A DNA stretch of 19,083 nucleotides from positions 1-19,083 of the forward strand of contig JBBUBW010000006.1 of assembly GCA_038058095.1 (NCBI GenBank). Direction: 5' to 3'. The stretch comes from VMFW01 sp038058095. GTDB lineage: Bacteria > Patescibacteriota > Minisyncoccia > UBA6257 > 2-01-FULL-56-20. The notes under the pieces were generated by a model. The model saw nothing but the letters and a program-made list of their open reading frames with translations. It did not search any database and was not told where the DNA came from. A program made the position numbers and the translations under genes. Below are positions 1-7,530 of the stretch, piece after piece (position 1 is the first letter of the stretch; every line of letters begins with the position of its first letter).

Positions 1-65
1 AAATTCTACCAGCTGGTCACTGGTCGAAAAATTGCGCTAGGAACTTGAATGCGCGAATTACTCAT

Positions 66-94
66 TTTACACAAAACCCTTATTCTGATATTAT
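66..94 (+). promoter_or_regulatory. Promoter of the first operon, leaderless
   Basis: A -35 box TTTACA (66-71) is followed by a 17-bp spacer and a -10 box TATTAT (89-94). Only six bases separate the -10 box from the ATG at 101, so transcription should begin at or next to the start codon and the mRNA would have no leader. No Shine-Dalgarno sequence precedes the ATG. The promoter probably serves the genes at 101-4237. Confidence 0.7.
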
Positions 95-100
95 CCTTCT

Positions 101-295
101 ATGTCCAATCAAGAAAATCAAAGTTCAAAAGATGAAACTCTTGAACAGCTTAAAGCCCTCGGCTACATAGACCCTGGAGCCGGAAGCTCTATGTGGCAAA
201 TTGTCCTAGCCGGGTTTTTTGCGGTGTCTTCCAAAATCAAGAATTTATTCAAAAAAATTTTCTCAAGCCGTAATCCTGAAAATCTAGAAGAATAG
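101..295 (+). CDS. Small membrane protein with YIDPGAGS motif
   Basis: This is a 64-residue protein of unknown biochemical role. It has a polar, acidic N-terminus (residues 1-15), then the motif YIDPGAGS (about 22-29), one hydrophobic helix (about 31-44) and a basic tail KIKNLFKKIF that favours one membrane span with the tail inside. Small proteins with a Y-[IL]-D-P-G-[TA]-G-S motif before a single helix are familiar to me from bacterial glycan loci, commonly beside sulfatase-fold and methyltransferase genes, as here. The start is firm because a promoter ends six bases before it. The next gene begins 50 bp downstream. A scaffolding or regulatory role for the neighbouring enzymes at the membrane is possible but is a guess. 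Confidence 0.75.
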   Translation: MSNQENQSSKDETLEQLKALGYIDPGAGSSMWQIVLAGFFAVSSKIKNLFKKIFSSRNPENLEE

Positions 296-316
296 TTTTA
301 ATTATACCTCTATTCC

Positions 317-349
317 ATGTTCCAAATCTTTCGATCAGGTGCAGCGTGA
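317..349 (+). other. 10-codon leader ORF overlapping next start (GTGA)
   Basis: ATG at 317 opens a reading frame for MFQIFRSGAA and stops with TGA at 347-349. That stop overlaps the GTG start of the sulfatase-fold gene (346-348) in a GTGA arrangement typical of translational coupling. Such a short frame can arise by chance, so this is a candidate only. Two similar mini-frames occur elsewhere in the window. Confidence 0.3.
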
Positions 350-1746
350 ACAAAGCGCTAAATTTTTATATGGGGCACAATAAACCAAACATCATTTATA
401 TTACCTTCGACAGCGTGAGGACGAGCCACTTAAGTTTCAATGGCTATAAAAAAAACACAACGCCCTTTATTGATTCTCTTATAAGAAAAGGAATCTACTT
501 TAAAAATGCCTTTGCGACTGGCCCGGGGTCGTCAGTCTCGTTTGTGGGCATTTTCACCTCCACTTATCCATTGGATTATGGCGGGTATTCGTATATTAAA
601 AAACCGAGAGTTCTATTTCCCGAAGCTTTGAAAGAAGCAGGATATACAACCATCGGCGTGCACTCCTCTCCTTATCTATCGGATTATTTCGGGTACAATC
701 GAGGATGGGATCAATTTCTTTATCTCAACCACTTCAAAAAATATTCCGGCGTTTCAATGAGCCCAGGCTTTCAAAAAGGAACATTGAAATCTAAAACCCT
801 AAAGAAAGCAACTGCAAGTCATCAGTGGCTTAAAAATAAAATTCCTCCTCTTGCGGCAATTTTCAAAATTATAGAAAAATCCTTGCTGTTATTTAGGAAA
901 ATAATTAAAGATATTTTCAAATTTAAACCAGCCTTTTTTACAGGAGAAGAAATGAACCGCGAAGTTGAGAGAATCCTCGATGGCGCGCAAAACCGCCCAG
1001 TATTTTTGTGGATCCACTATTTAGACGCTCACGCCCCGTATGGGCTTTTTGAAAAAAATGGTCACGGTTTGATTAAAAAAATAAAGTATCATATCAGCGA
1101 TATTGCCGCCTTCCTTTTTGGAGAAGTGAATTTCATCAATAAGTTGTTTTTACCTATACATAAATCTCTTTATGATGAGTCTTTAAAATATTTAGATGGA
1201 AATATAAAAAATTTATTTAGATTTCTAGAAAATCGTGGGATTTTAAATCAAAACTCAGTTATTATTATGAACTCGGACCATGGAGAAGAATTCTTGGAAC
1301 ATGAGTCTTTTGGTCATCCACAAAAACTTTTTAATGTTAACATAAAAATTCCTCTCATTTTTTACTCACCCGGCAAAAAATTTGGCGAACCCAGAATTGT
1401 TTCAAATCCTGTGAGTCTTATTGATCTTGGCCCAACCATCCTTAAAATTGCCGGCATCCACCAACCCGACTCATATAAAGGGAATGATATATTTGATCGA
1501 AAAAACAAAGAAGTTGTTGTTCAAGCCTCCGAGAGTTCTGGAGACTTGACTAACCCCGATTGGACTGGCATTGCCATTATTCACAACAACTACAAGCTCA
1601 TTCACTGGAAAAAACAAAAACTCCTTTTCTCTCTCGATGACGTGGAGGAGAAAAACAATCTGTACGAGATAAAAAAAGATATTGTAAAAAATTTGGAAGA
1701 AATCAAAGAAAAATATAGTATAGGTCAATACCAAGAGAAATTGTAA
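346..1746 (+). CDS. Sulfatase/alkaline phosphatase-fold phosphoryl or sulfuryl transferase
   Basis: The 466-residue protein has the alkaline-phosphatase superfamily core. NIIYITFDSVR (15-25) gives the first metal ligand D22, followed by TTPFIDSL (38-45), HYLDAHAPY (224-232), and SDHGEEFLEH...H (310-324) with D311, H312 and H324 as further metal ligands. The C-terminus has the usual 'LYEIKKD' type segment (439-445). The nucleophile site reads GPGSSVSF (59-66) and not the C/S-x-P-x-R formylglycine signature, so hydrolysis of sulfate esters by formylglycine is unlikely. A Ser nucleophile acting on a phosphodiester, for example adding or removing a phospho-substituent on a glycan, is more plausible. 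No signal peptide is evident. GTG at 346 has AGGTG four bases upstream; ATG at 370 (residue 9) is an alternative start just before the conserved core. The methyltransferase follows 5 bp later. Confidence 0.85.
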   Translation: MNKALNFYMGHNKPNIIYITFDSVRTSHLSFNGYKKNTTPFIDSLIRKGIYFKNAFATGPGSSVSFVGIFTSTYPLDYGGYSYIKKPRVLFPEALKEAGYTTIGVHSSPYLSDYFGYNRGWDQFLYLNHFKKYSGVSMSPGFQKGTLKSKTLKKATASHQWLKNKIPPLAAIFKIIEKSLLLFRKIIKDIFKFKPAFFTGEEMNREVERILDGAQNRPVFLWIHYLDAHAPYGLFEKNGHGLIKKIKYHISDIAAFLFGEVNFINKLFLPIHKSLYDESLKYLDGNIKNLFRFLENRGILNQNSVIIMNSDHGEEFLEHESFGHPQKLFNVNIKIPLIFYSPGKKFGEPRIVSNPVSLIDLGPTILKIAGIHQPDSYKGNDIFDRKNKEVVVQASESSGDLTNPDWTGIAIIHNNYKLIHWKKQKLLFSLDDVEEKNNLYEIKKDIVKNLEEIKEKYSIGQYQEKL

Positions 1747-1751
1747 AAATT

Positions 1752-3146
1752 ATGGGAAAAAAAGAAAGCATCGGAGAACACGCGACAAAAGACCCTTCTT
1801 CCTTCAGGGATCCAAGTGGGTTTATTTTCTTTGAAAAGGGTATTTTATATCGCCAAGTAAATAAAATATATTCTAATAACTACGATTTATTAATGCAATC
1901 TGGGCTATACTCTGAACTTATCAGAAAAAATTACTTAATCCCGCATAAAGAAGTTCCCAATTTCAACCCTAACCCTGATTGTTATAAAACTATCCAGCCA
2001 GAAAAAATAGACTTCATCTCCTATCCGTACGAATGGTCTTTTAGTGAACTTAAAGATGCGGCTCTTTTAACTCTCAAAATTCAAAAAATTGCCCTTCGGT
2101 TTAATATGACGCTTAAAGATTCTTCAGCTTACAACATCCAATTTAAAAATGGAAACCCCATTCTTATAGACACTCTCTCCTTTGAAAAGTATGAAGAAGG
2201 CTACCCCTGGGTCGCTTATCGCCAATTTTGCCAGCATTTTCTCGCTCCTTTGGCGTTAATGTGCTTAAAAGACATCAGATTAAACCAACTGCTAAAAATC
2301 TACATAGACGGGATTCCTTTAGATCTTGCGAGCGTCTTACTTCCTAATAAAAGTTGGCTGAAGCCAGTGACCTTTTTCCATATTCATATGCACGCCAAAA
2401 GCCAAAAACATTTTTCGGAAAAAAAAGTAAATTTCAATAAAAGAAAATTCGGTCGATTTTCTTTTATTAATCTTATTAATAGTTTAAAAGATGGAGTTTC
2501 GTCCTTGCGCTGGGAGGCAGGGAAAACCGAGTGGGCCAATTATTACGAAAATACTAACTACTCCAAATCGTCGATCAATCATAAATCAGAATTAGTATCA
2601 AAATTTATTATTAGTATCAAACCCAAAAGCGTTTGGGATTTGGGAGCTAATGACGGTTTGTTTAGCCGTTTATCCAGCAGCCGAGAAATAGAAACTATTG
2701 CTTTTGACATCGACCCCACTTCAGTTGAGAAAAATTATCTAACCATAAAAAAAGAGAAAGAAAAAAATTTACTGCCGTTAGTAAGCGATTTAACTAATCC
2801 CAGTCCGTCGTTAGGATGGAGTAGCCAAGAAAGAAAGTCTTTGATTAAAAGAGGTCCTGCTGATTTAGGTTTAGCGCTAGCCCTCATTCATCATCTTACT
2901 ATTTCAAACAACGTGCCCTTCGAAGCTTCGGCTAGTTTTTTTTCTAAAGTTTGCAAAACTCTTATCATAGAATTCGTTCCCAAAGACGATTCGCAGGTAG
3001 AACGTCTCCTTAAAAACCGCACCGATATCTTTGGTTCATACACACAGGAAAATTTTGAAAAGGAATTCGGACGGTATTTCACTGTCAGCGATTCATATCA
3101 AATACTCGCGTCAAAACGGGTGCTGTATCTTATGAGAAGAGTTTAA
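1752..3146 (+). CDS. Two-domain SAM methyltransferase with kinase-like N-terminal half (NoeA-like)
   Basis: The C-terminal half of this 464-residue protein is a class I SAM-dependent methyltransferase: motif I VWDLGANDG (294-302), an acidic ribose-binding end of strand 2 at AFDID (317-321), SDLTNPSPSLGW (345-356) and ALALIHHLTI (374-383). The N-terminal half (about 18-215) starts FRDPSGF and includes LIPHKEV, YPYEWSFSELKDAALLTL and HIHMHAKSQ. These segments are familiar from NoeA-type methyltransferases. Within it, LKDSSAYNIQF...LIDTLSFE places D123, N128 and D140 at the spacing of a kinase catalytic loop (DxxxxN) and metal-binding Asp, as in aminoglycoside phosphotransferases. The protein may therefore combine a phosphotransferase-like domain with a methyltransferase; that is inference. 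It lies 5 bp after the sulfatase-fold gene and 23 bp before the GT10 gene. Confidence 0.85.
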   Translation: MGKKESIGEHATKDPSSFRDPSGFIFFEKGILYRQVNKIYSNNYDLLMQSGLYSELIRKNYLIPHKEVPNFNPNPDCYKTIQPEKIDFISYPYEWSFSELKDAALLTLKIQKIALRFNMTLKDSSAYNIQFKNGNPILIDTLSFEKYEEGYPWVAYRQFCQHFLAPLALMCLKDIRLNQLLKIYIDGIPLDLASVLLPNKSWLKPVTFFHIHMHAKSQKHFSEKKVNFNKRKFGRFSFINLINSLKDGVSSLRWEAGKTEWANYYENTNYSKSSINHKSELVSKFIISIKPKSVWDLGANDGLFSRLSSSREIETIAFDIDPTSVEKNYLTIKKEKEKNLLPLVSDLTNPSPSLGWSSQERKSLIKRGPADLGLALALIHHLTISNNVPFEASASFFSKVCKTLIIEFVPKDDSQVERLLKNRTDIFGSYTQENFEKEFGRYFTVSDSYQILASKRVLYLMRRV

Positions 3147-3169
3147 AATCCAATTCAAACTACATTACT

Positions 3170-4237
3170 ATGAAAATTTATATACTCCCCACAAGCGAAC
3201 AAGGAATGCAAGATCGTGCGCTGAAATACCCGAAAGGTTATGAGTATAGTGGAGGCCTCAAAGCGTTGCCTTTTTTGGATGGCCTCTCGGATGCGCTTAA
3301 AGAGATGGGGCACGAAGTTCACACGACCGATTTTTGGTCACTGGAAAAAAATGGCCCCGGCGATGTGCTGGTTATGCAAGATCACCCAGTTTTCACCTGG
3401 TTTTGGCGTACTTTCTATCGTATAAAATACTTTCGTACTAAAGGTGGGTTTATACTTGCGCGGAGAAAGTTCTTATATGATAACTATCGTTTCTTTAAGC
3501 GTCGGGTATTGATCCATGCGGAATCCCCGATGGTCACGACATACGTATACAACAACCTCCAGCCGCTTAAACATTCGGGGATATATCACAAAATGATGTT
3601 TACTTCGCGGGGTTGGGGAGAAGATCTCGATTATTTTAATCTCTACGATTACCGCAACCAGAGCATTATAAGCCCCTTTTTCCAAGACAAAAAAGATCGT
3701 TTTTTAATTCTTTTAAACTCGAATGCGAGGCCACGCGCACTCTTTCGTGAATTCTACAGCGAACGGCTGAAAGCTATAAAATATTTCAGCAACGTGCCCG
3801 GGTTTGATTTATGCGGCGGCGGCTGGGGTAAGCGCCCGCGTCATCCGCTATATCTTCACTATAAGAAATATGTCGACCGCGCTTGGAAGGGGCGCGTGGA
3901 CGATAAAATGGAAGTTTTAAGTAAATATAAGTTTGCCATTTGTTATGAGAATGCTCCCTACAACGGGTATGTAACCGAAAAAATTTATGATTGCCTGGCG
4001 ACAGGTACTATACCCATATATCTTGGCGCCCCTGACATAGAAACAATCGTCCCATCGGATTGTTTTATAGACTTCCGCAAATTCAGCGGATATCCCGCTC
4101 TTCATAAACACCTCTTGTCGCTTTCAGAGGCTAATATTAAAATATATCGCCAAAATATGCTGCGCTTTCTCAATAACACATCTAGGATGAAGGGCATGAA
4201 AATTCTCGCGAAAAAAGTTCTCGGGATTATAGACTAA
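3170..4237 (+). CDS. GT10 family (alpha-1,3-fucosyltransferase-like) glycosyltransferase
   Basis: The 355-residue protein carries the GT10 C-terminal signature at 254-288: KFAICYEN, then GYVTEKIYDCLATGTIPIYLG. E260, N261, T269, E270 and K271 match the nucleotide-sugar-binding segment of GDP-fucose-dependent alpha-1,3-fucosyltransferases. A Rossmann-like half with SNARPRALF (184-192) and GGGWG (216-220) precedes it. No signal peptide or membrane helix is seen, so it should act in the cytoplasm on a lipid-linked glycan or sugar acceptor. The donor cannot be fixed from sequence: no GDP-fucose biosynthesis gene is in the window, and some bacterial GT10 enzymes use other donors. By eye its third positions are richer in G and C than those of the preceding genes, which may reflect separate acquisition. 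It is the last gene of the first block. Confidence 0.85.
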   Translation: MKIYILPTSEQGMQDRALKYPKGYEYSGGLKALPFLDGLSDALKEMGHEVHTTDFWSLEKNGPGDVLVMQDHPVFTWFWRTFYRIKYFRTKGGFILARRKFLYDNYRFFKRRVLIHAESPMVTTYVYNNLQPLKHSGIYHKMMFTSRGWGEDLDYFNLYDYRNQSIISPFFQDKKDRFLILLNSNARPRALFREFYSERLKAIKYFSNVPGFDLCGGGWGKRPRHPLYLHYKKYVDRAWKGRVDDKMEVLSKYKFAICYENAPYNGYVTEKIYDCLATGTIPIYLGAPDIETIVPSDCFIDFRKFSGYPALHKHLLSLSEANIKIYRQNMLRFLNNTSRMKGMKILAKKVLGIID

Positions 4238-4243
4238 CATATA

Positions 4244-4272
4244 TTGACATTCCTTCAAGATAAAACTAGCAT
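4244..4272 (+). promoter_or_regulatory. Promoter before C-methyltransferase gene
   Basis: A perfect -35 box TTGACA (4244-4249), a 17-bp spacer and a -10 box TAGCAT (4267-4272) lie just after the GT10 stop codon. Seven bases separate the -10 from an ATG at 4280 that opens a 10-codon leader frame, so the transcript probably starts at that ATG. Confidence 0.6.
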
Positions 4273-4279
4273 AAAAGGA

Positions 4280-4312
4280 ATGAATTCGCTCATCGAAGAA
4301 ATATTAAGTTAA
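4280..4312 (+). other. 10-codon leader ORF before C-methyltransferase
   Basis: ATG at 4280 encodes MNSLIEEILS and stops with TAA at 4310-4312, eight bases before the methyltransferase ATG at 4321. It is placed exactly where the transcript from the TTGACA promoter should begin, so leaderless initiation on this frame followed by re-initiation at 4321 is possible. It is a candidate based on position only. Confidence 0.35.
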
Positions 4313-4320
4313 ATAAACTT

Positions 4321-5595
4321 ATGGAGAATTCTGATCTTAGAACTATCACCCAATGCCGCTCTTGCGGCTTTAAAAATCTTGAGAGCATTTTTTCGCTAGG
4401 CGATCTTTTTGTGTCAAACTTCATAGATGGCACTGAAAAATTTGATTTCAAAAGGTATCCGCTAGAACTTGTGCTTTGCAACGCCAAATCTGGGGGTTGC
4501 GGACTTCTCCAGCTTAGAGATACTGTTTCTAATGAAATAATGTACCGCAATTACTGGTATCGTTCTGGCGCTAATCAAACCATGACCAGCGCTTTGTCAG
4601 AAATTGCCCAGACGGCAGGTATCATTCGCCCAGTCAATTCAAGTGATTATGTAATTGATATTGGTTGTAACGACGGCACTCTCATTAGGGCTTACTCAAT
4701 CAAAGGGTTAAAAAAAATTGGTTTCGAACCCGCTAGAAACCTTGTCCCAGTTGCTGAATTAAGCGCTTTTAAAGTTATCAATGATTTTTTTAACAAAGAA
4801 GTCTGGGAAAAGGAATTCCCCGGCAAAAAAGCCAAAATTATCACTGCTATCGCCATGTTTTATGATCTTGATAACCCGAATAAATTTATTGCCGATATCG
4901 TTCACTGCTTAGATGAAGACGGTATTTTCATCATCCAGATGAGCTATCTCCCACTTATGTTGTCTCAAAATGCCTTCGACAACATTTGCCATGAGCACCT
5001 GGAATATTACTCCCTTTTTTCCCTTGAAAACCTGTTAAAACGTCACGGCCTCGAAGTTTTCGACGTTGGGTTGAACGATGTGAACGGCGGTAGTTTCAGA
5101 ATTTTCATTAAACATCAAAACAGCGGCGCTGGCATCGAAAAAAATCCAGGCGCCGACGAACGCGTTCGAAATCTTAGAAACTCCGAAAACAAGCTGGGAT
5201 TAAATGATCGAAAAGTTTACGCCGACTTTGCGTTTCGTGTTAGTGATATTAAAACGCGCACCCTCCAGTTTATTAGAGAGGAAAATTCAAAAGGGAAAAA
5301 AATTTATATTTACGGAGCCTCAACTAAAGGCAATACCCTCCTGCAATTCTATGGCATTGATTCTTCAATGGTGCCGTTTGCCGCCGAACGCAGCCAGAGT
5401 AAATGGGGCAAGAAAACTATTGGGTCTTTAATCTCAATCATTTCCGAGGAACAAGCTAGAAACGACCACCCCGACTATTTTTTAGTTTTACCTTGGCATT
5501 TTATGAAAGAATTTCTAAATCGGGAAAGCCAATTTCTTGCTCGAGGAGGTAAATTCATTATCCCATTGCCAGAGTTAAAAGTGATAAATTCTTAA
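4321..5595 (+). CDS. Sugar C-methyltransferase, NovU/TylCIII/TcaB9 type
   Basis: This 424-residue protein has the three domains of sugar C-3/C-5 methyltransferases. An N-terminal zinc-binding domain has CxxC at C12/C15 and further ligands C53 and C60. The SAM-binding core has VIDIGCNDGTLI (111-122) and GFEPA (134-138). The catalytic signature NICHEHLEYYSLFSL (221-235) holds the His-Glu-His expected to deprotonate next to a keto group of an NDP-keto-deoxysugar. The C-terminal domain has IYIYGASTKGNTLLQF (328-343) and LPWHFMKEF (390-398). In characterised members the substrate is an NDP-4-keto-6-deoxyhexose, and the product is a branched sugar used in antibiotics or O-antigens. The substrate here is unknown. 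The CgeB-like transferase 47 bp downstream could use the product. Confidence 0.9.
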   Translation: MENSDLRTITQCRSCGFKNLESIFSLGDLFVSNFIDGTEKFDFKRYPLELVLCNAKSGGCGLLQLRDTVSNEIMYRNYWYRSGANQTMTSALSEIAQTAGIIRPVNSSDYVIDIGCNDGTLIRAYSIKGLKKIGFEPARNLVPVAELSAFKVINDFFNKEVWEKEFPGKKAKIITAIAMFYDLDNPNKFIADIVHCLDEDGIFIIQMSYLPLMLSQNAFDNICHEHLEYYSLFSLENLLKRHGLEVFDVGLNDVNGGSFRIFIKHQNSGAGIEKNPGADERVRNLRNSENKLGLNDRKVYADFAFRVSDIKTRTLQFIREENSKGKKIYIYGASTKGNTLLQFYGIDSSMVPFAAERSQSKWGKKTIGSLISIISEEQARNDHPDYFLVLPWHFMKEFLNRESQFLARGGKFIIPLPELKVINS

Positions 5596-5642
5596 TTTTT
5601 TTAGCTTACGCCATCCATTCCAGTTCTTGACGCCTACTTTTA

Positions 5643-6662
5643 ATGAAAATCCATTATACAGCAACAATTTGGCACGGAGGATTTTACCAGTTTTTTAGTA
5701 ATGCTTTACAATCTCTTAATCACGAAGTTTATTTTTTTAATGAAGGTGGGTCTGTTTCACAAGTCAACCTAAAAAAAATACTTTCCCGGATACCCAAATT
5801 TCAGTACGCCGCAAACGACAAATTTAGAGAATCAGTAAGTCGCGACTGGCTAGAATCAGTCGAAAAATATAAGCCCAACCTCATCATCCTTGAATACGCC
5901 CCCAATATCTTGCCGGAATATTTACGGCGCGCTCGCGAGCTTAAAATTCCCATTTTTTACTGGATGGACTCGCCGCCAGCTGGCAGTGCGGCGCAAGATA
6001 TATTAGCCTCACTTAAATTTGCCGATAAAATTTTCTCAATTGACCGGCAGTGGATGACTATCCTTTATCCCGAGAGTGATTTCATCCACCTGCCGCTCGC
6101 CGGCGATCCTGGTACCTTTCATCCTTTTAACCTTAAAGAACAAGACAAGAAATACGACCTTGTTTTCGTTGGCAGTTTTCCTCCTCAAAGCGGCGATGGC
6201 TACCTACGAGCCGAAATTATAGCGAGTATTCCGGATAAATTTTCGGTATTTGCTTTCGGAAATGGCGCGAGTTATTGGACTAAACACTTTCCCATCCTCC
6301 ACAAACGCATTCGCAAAAGTGGTATCTTATCCAATACTGATATTAACGAAATTTACAATCAGTCGAAAGTGGTTTTGAATATCCATTCTACTTGGCATTC
6401 TTCTTCACTCTCTGCGCGCACTTATGAAATCGCACTCACTCGAGCTTTCCAGTTAGTTGATTATCGATCTGACCTCGATAAACTTTTCCCCAAAAACATA
6501 TTTGCAACCTTCAGGTCTGCTAGGGAAGTGCCAGGTCTCATAAGCGAATGGCTGACCAAACCAGAAACACGCGTTGAAATGTCAACTCAAGCGCGTGAGT
6601 ATGTGCTTAAGCACCACACTTGGCGTTGTAGAGCTGAGGAAATGTTGCGCTATTTTCCATAA
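5643..6662 (+). CDS. CgeB-like glycosyltransferase (GT-B fold)
   Basis: The 339-residue protein opens MKIHYTATIWHGGFYQFFSNAL, giving a clear start. It contains YDLVFVGSFPP (171-181) at the start of the second Rossmann domain and the C-terminal signature VVLNIHSTWH...ARTYEIALTRAFQLVDYRSDLDKLF (243-282), followed by a HHTW..R motif (324-330). This is the pattern of the 'glycosyl transferases group 1 / CgeB spore maturation' family. The glutamate of the YEIAL segment occupies the place of the donor-binding Glu in GT4-like enzymes. No membrane segments are seen. A CgeB-type enzyme is expected to add one sugar from a nucleotide donor to a nascent glycan; donor and acceptor are not predictable. No good promoter or ribosome-binding site lies in the 47 bp before it, so it probably shares a transcript with the methyltransferase. 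Confidence 0.8.
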   Translation: MKIHYTATIWHGGFYQFFSNALQSLNHEVYFFNEGGSVSQVNLKKILSRIPKFQYAANDKFRESVSRDWLESVEKYKPNLIILEYAPNILPEYLRRARELKIPIFYWMDSPPAGSAAQDILASLKFADKIFSIDRQWMTILYPESDFIHLPLAGDPGTFHPFNLKEQDKKYDLVFVGSFPPQSGDGYLRAEIIASIPDKFSVFAFGNGASYWTKHFPILHKRIRKSGILSNTDINEIYNQSKVVLNIHSTWHSSSLSARTYEIALTRAFQLVDYRSDLDKLFPKNIFATFRSAREVPGLISEWLTKPETRVEMSTQAREYVLKHHTWRCRAEEMLRYFP

Positions 6663-6689
6663 GCGTTAACTAAAAAATAAGATTAGGTT

Positions 6690-6718
6690 TTGACATTGGA
6701 GAGAGTTTAGGGTATTTA
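6690..6718 (+). promoter_or_regulatory. Leaderless promoter for UDP-sugar dehydrogenase operon
   Basis: A perfect -35 box TTGACA (6690-6695), a 17-bp spacer and a -10 box TATTTA (6713-6718) end eight bases before the ATG at 6727. Transcription would start essentially at the start codon. No Shine-Dalgarno sequence is present. Confidence 0.65.
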
Positions 6719-6726
6719 TTTATAAC

Positions 6727-7530
6727 ATGAGGACTGATCAAAGAAAAATAGGTATTATTGGATTAGGATATGTTGGTAGCGCCGTTCGCCATTGGTTTGA
6801 AAACCAAAAAAATGGTCCACCCCTATTCTTCTACGATAAGCACAAAAATATCGGGTCTCTCGACGAAGTTAATAAAGCTGACATAATTTTCGTGGCGGTC
6901 CCAACTCCGTTCAATTTGAAAAGCGGGTATGATAATTCCGCAGTTGAAAAATCGGTTGCAAATATTAAAGACAGTAAAATCATTGTGATTAAATCAACTA
7001 TGCTCCCCGGCACCACGGCAAATCTCCAAAAAAAATATCCAAATAAAAAAATACTTTTCAACCCCGAATTTCTTAGAGCTAAAACTTCCGTTGAAGATTT
7101 CATAAACCCTGATAGACAAATCATCGGTATTACTCAGGAGAGCAAAGGAGAGGCGGATCTAGTTTTAGAGTTATTACCAAAAGCATCTTACACGCGCGTC
7201 ATACCCTCAACCGAAGCTGAAACCGTCAAATACTTCGGGAATCTTTTTTTAAGTACTAAAGTTATATTTGCCAATCAAATCTACGATTTATGCTCCAAAC
7301 TTGGGATTAACTACGATATCGTTAAAGATTGTGCTGCACTTGATCCGCGTATTGGCTTCAGTCATCTTGATGTTAATGATGATGGTTATCGCGGTTATGG
7401 AGGAGGTTGTTTTCCTAAAGACGTCAAAGCTTTTATTCAGCTAGCGCGACAAAAAGGCCTTAATCCAAAACTTTTAGAAACTATTGAAGAAATAAACAAA
7501 GAATTAAACGGCGATACATGGTGCAAATGA
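6727..7530 (+). CDS. Short UDP-glucose/GDP-mannose dehydrogenase-family protein
   Basis: The 267-residue protein has an N-terminal NAD-binding Rossmann domain (IGIIGLGYVGSAV, 8-20), VAVPTPF (56-62), KSTMLPGTT (89-97) and NPEFL (112-116). The central domain has ETVKYFGNLFL (165-175) with K168 and N172, then YRGYGGGCFPKD (221-232) with the catalytic cysteine C228. These are all residues needed for the two-step oxidation of a UDP-sugar C6 alcohol to a uronic acid. The family is usually well over 400 residues; this protein stops soon after the central domain and lacks the C-terminal UDP-binding domain. Substrate binding must therefore be built differently, or a partner supplies it. The next gene starts inside its stop codon (ATGA), which suggests tight coupling. 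Confidence 0.85.
   Translation: MRTDQRKIGIIGLGYVGSAVRHWFENQKNGPPLFFYDKHKNIGSLDEVNKADIIFVAVPTPFNLKSGYDNSAVEKSVANIKDSKIIVIKSTMLPGTTANLQKKYPNKKILFNPEFLRAKTSVEDFINPDRQIIGITQESKGEADLVLELLPKASYTRVIPSTEAETVKYFGNLFLSTKVIFANQIYDLCSKLGINYDIVKDCAALDPRIGFSHLDVNDDGYRGYGGGCFPKDVKAFIQLARQKGLNPKLLETIEEINKELNGDTWCK

Noticed and set aside
1..65. Short repeats CTGGTCACTGGTC and GCGC-flanked segment at the left edge
   Set aside because: Too short and too close to the window edge to support a repeat, attachment site or terminator call.
7518..7526. ATG at 7518 as start of the YdcF-like gene
   Set aside because: ATG at 7527 gives the common ATGA stop-start overlap and the first strand KVGVLVHG begins right after it.
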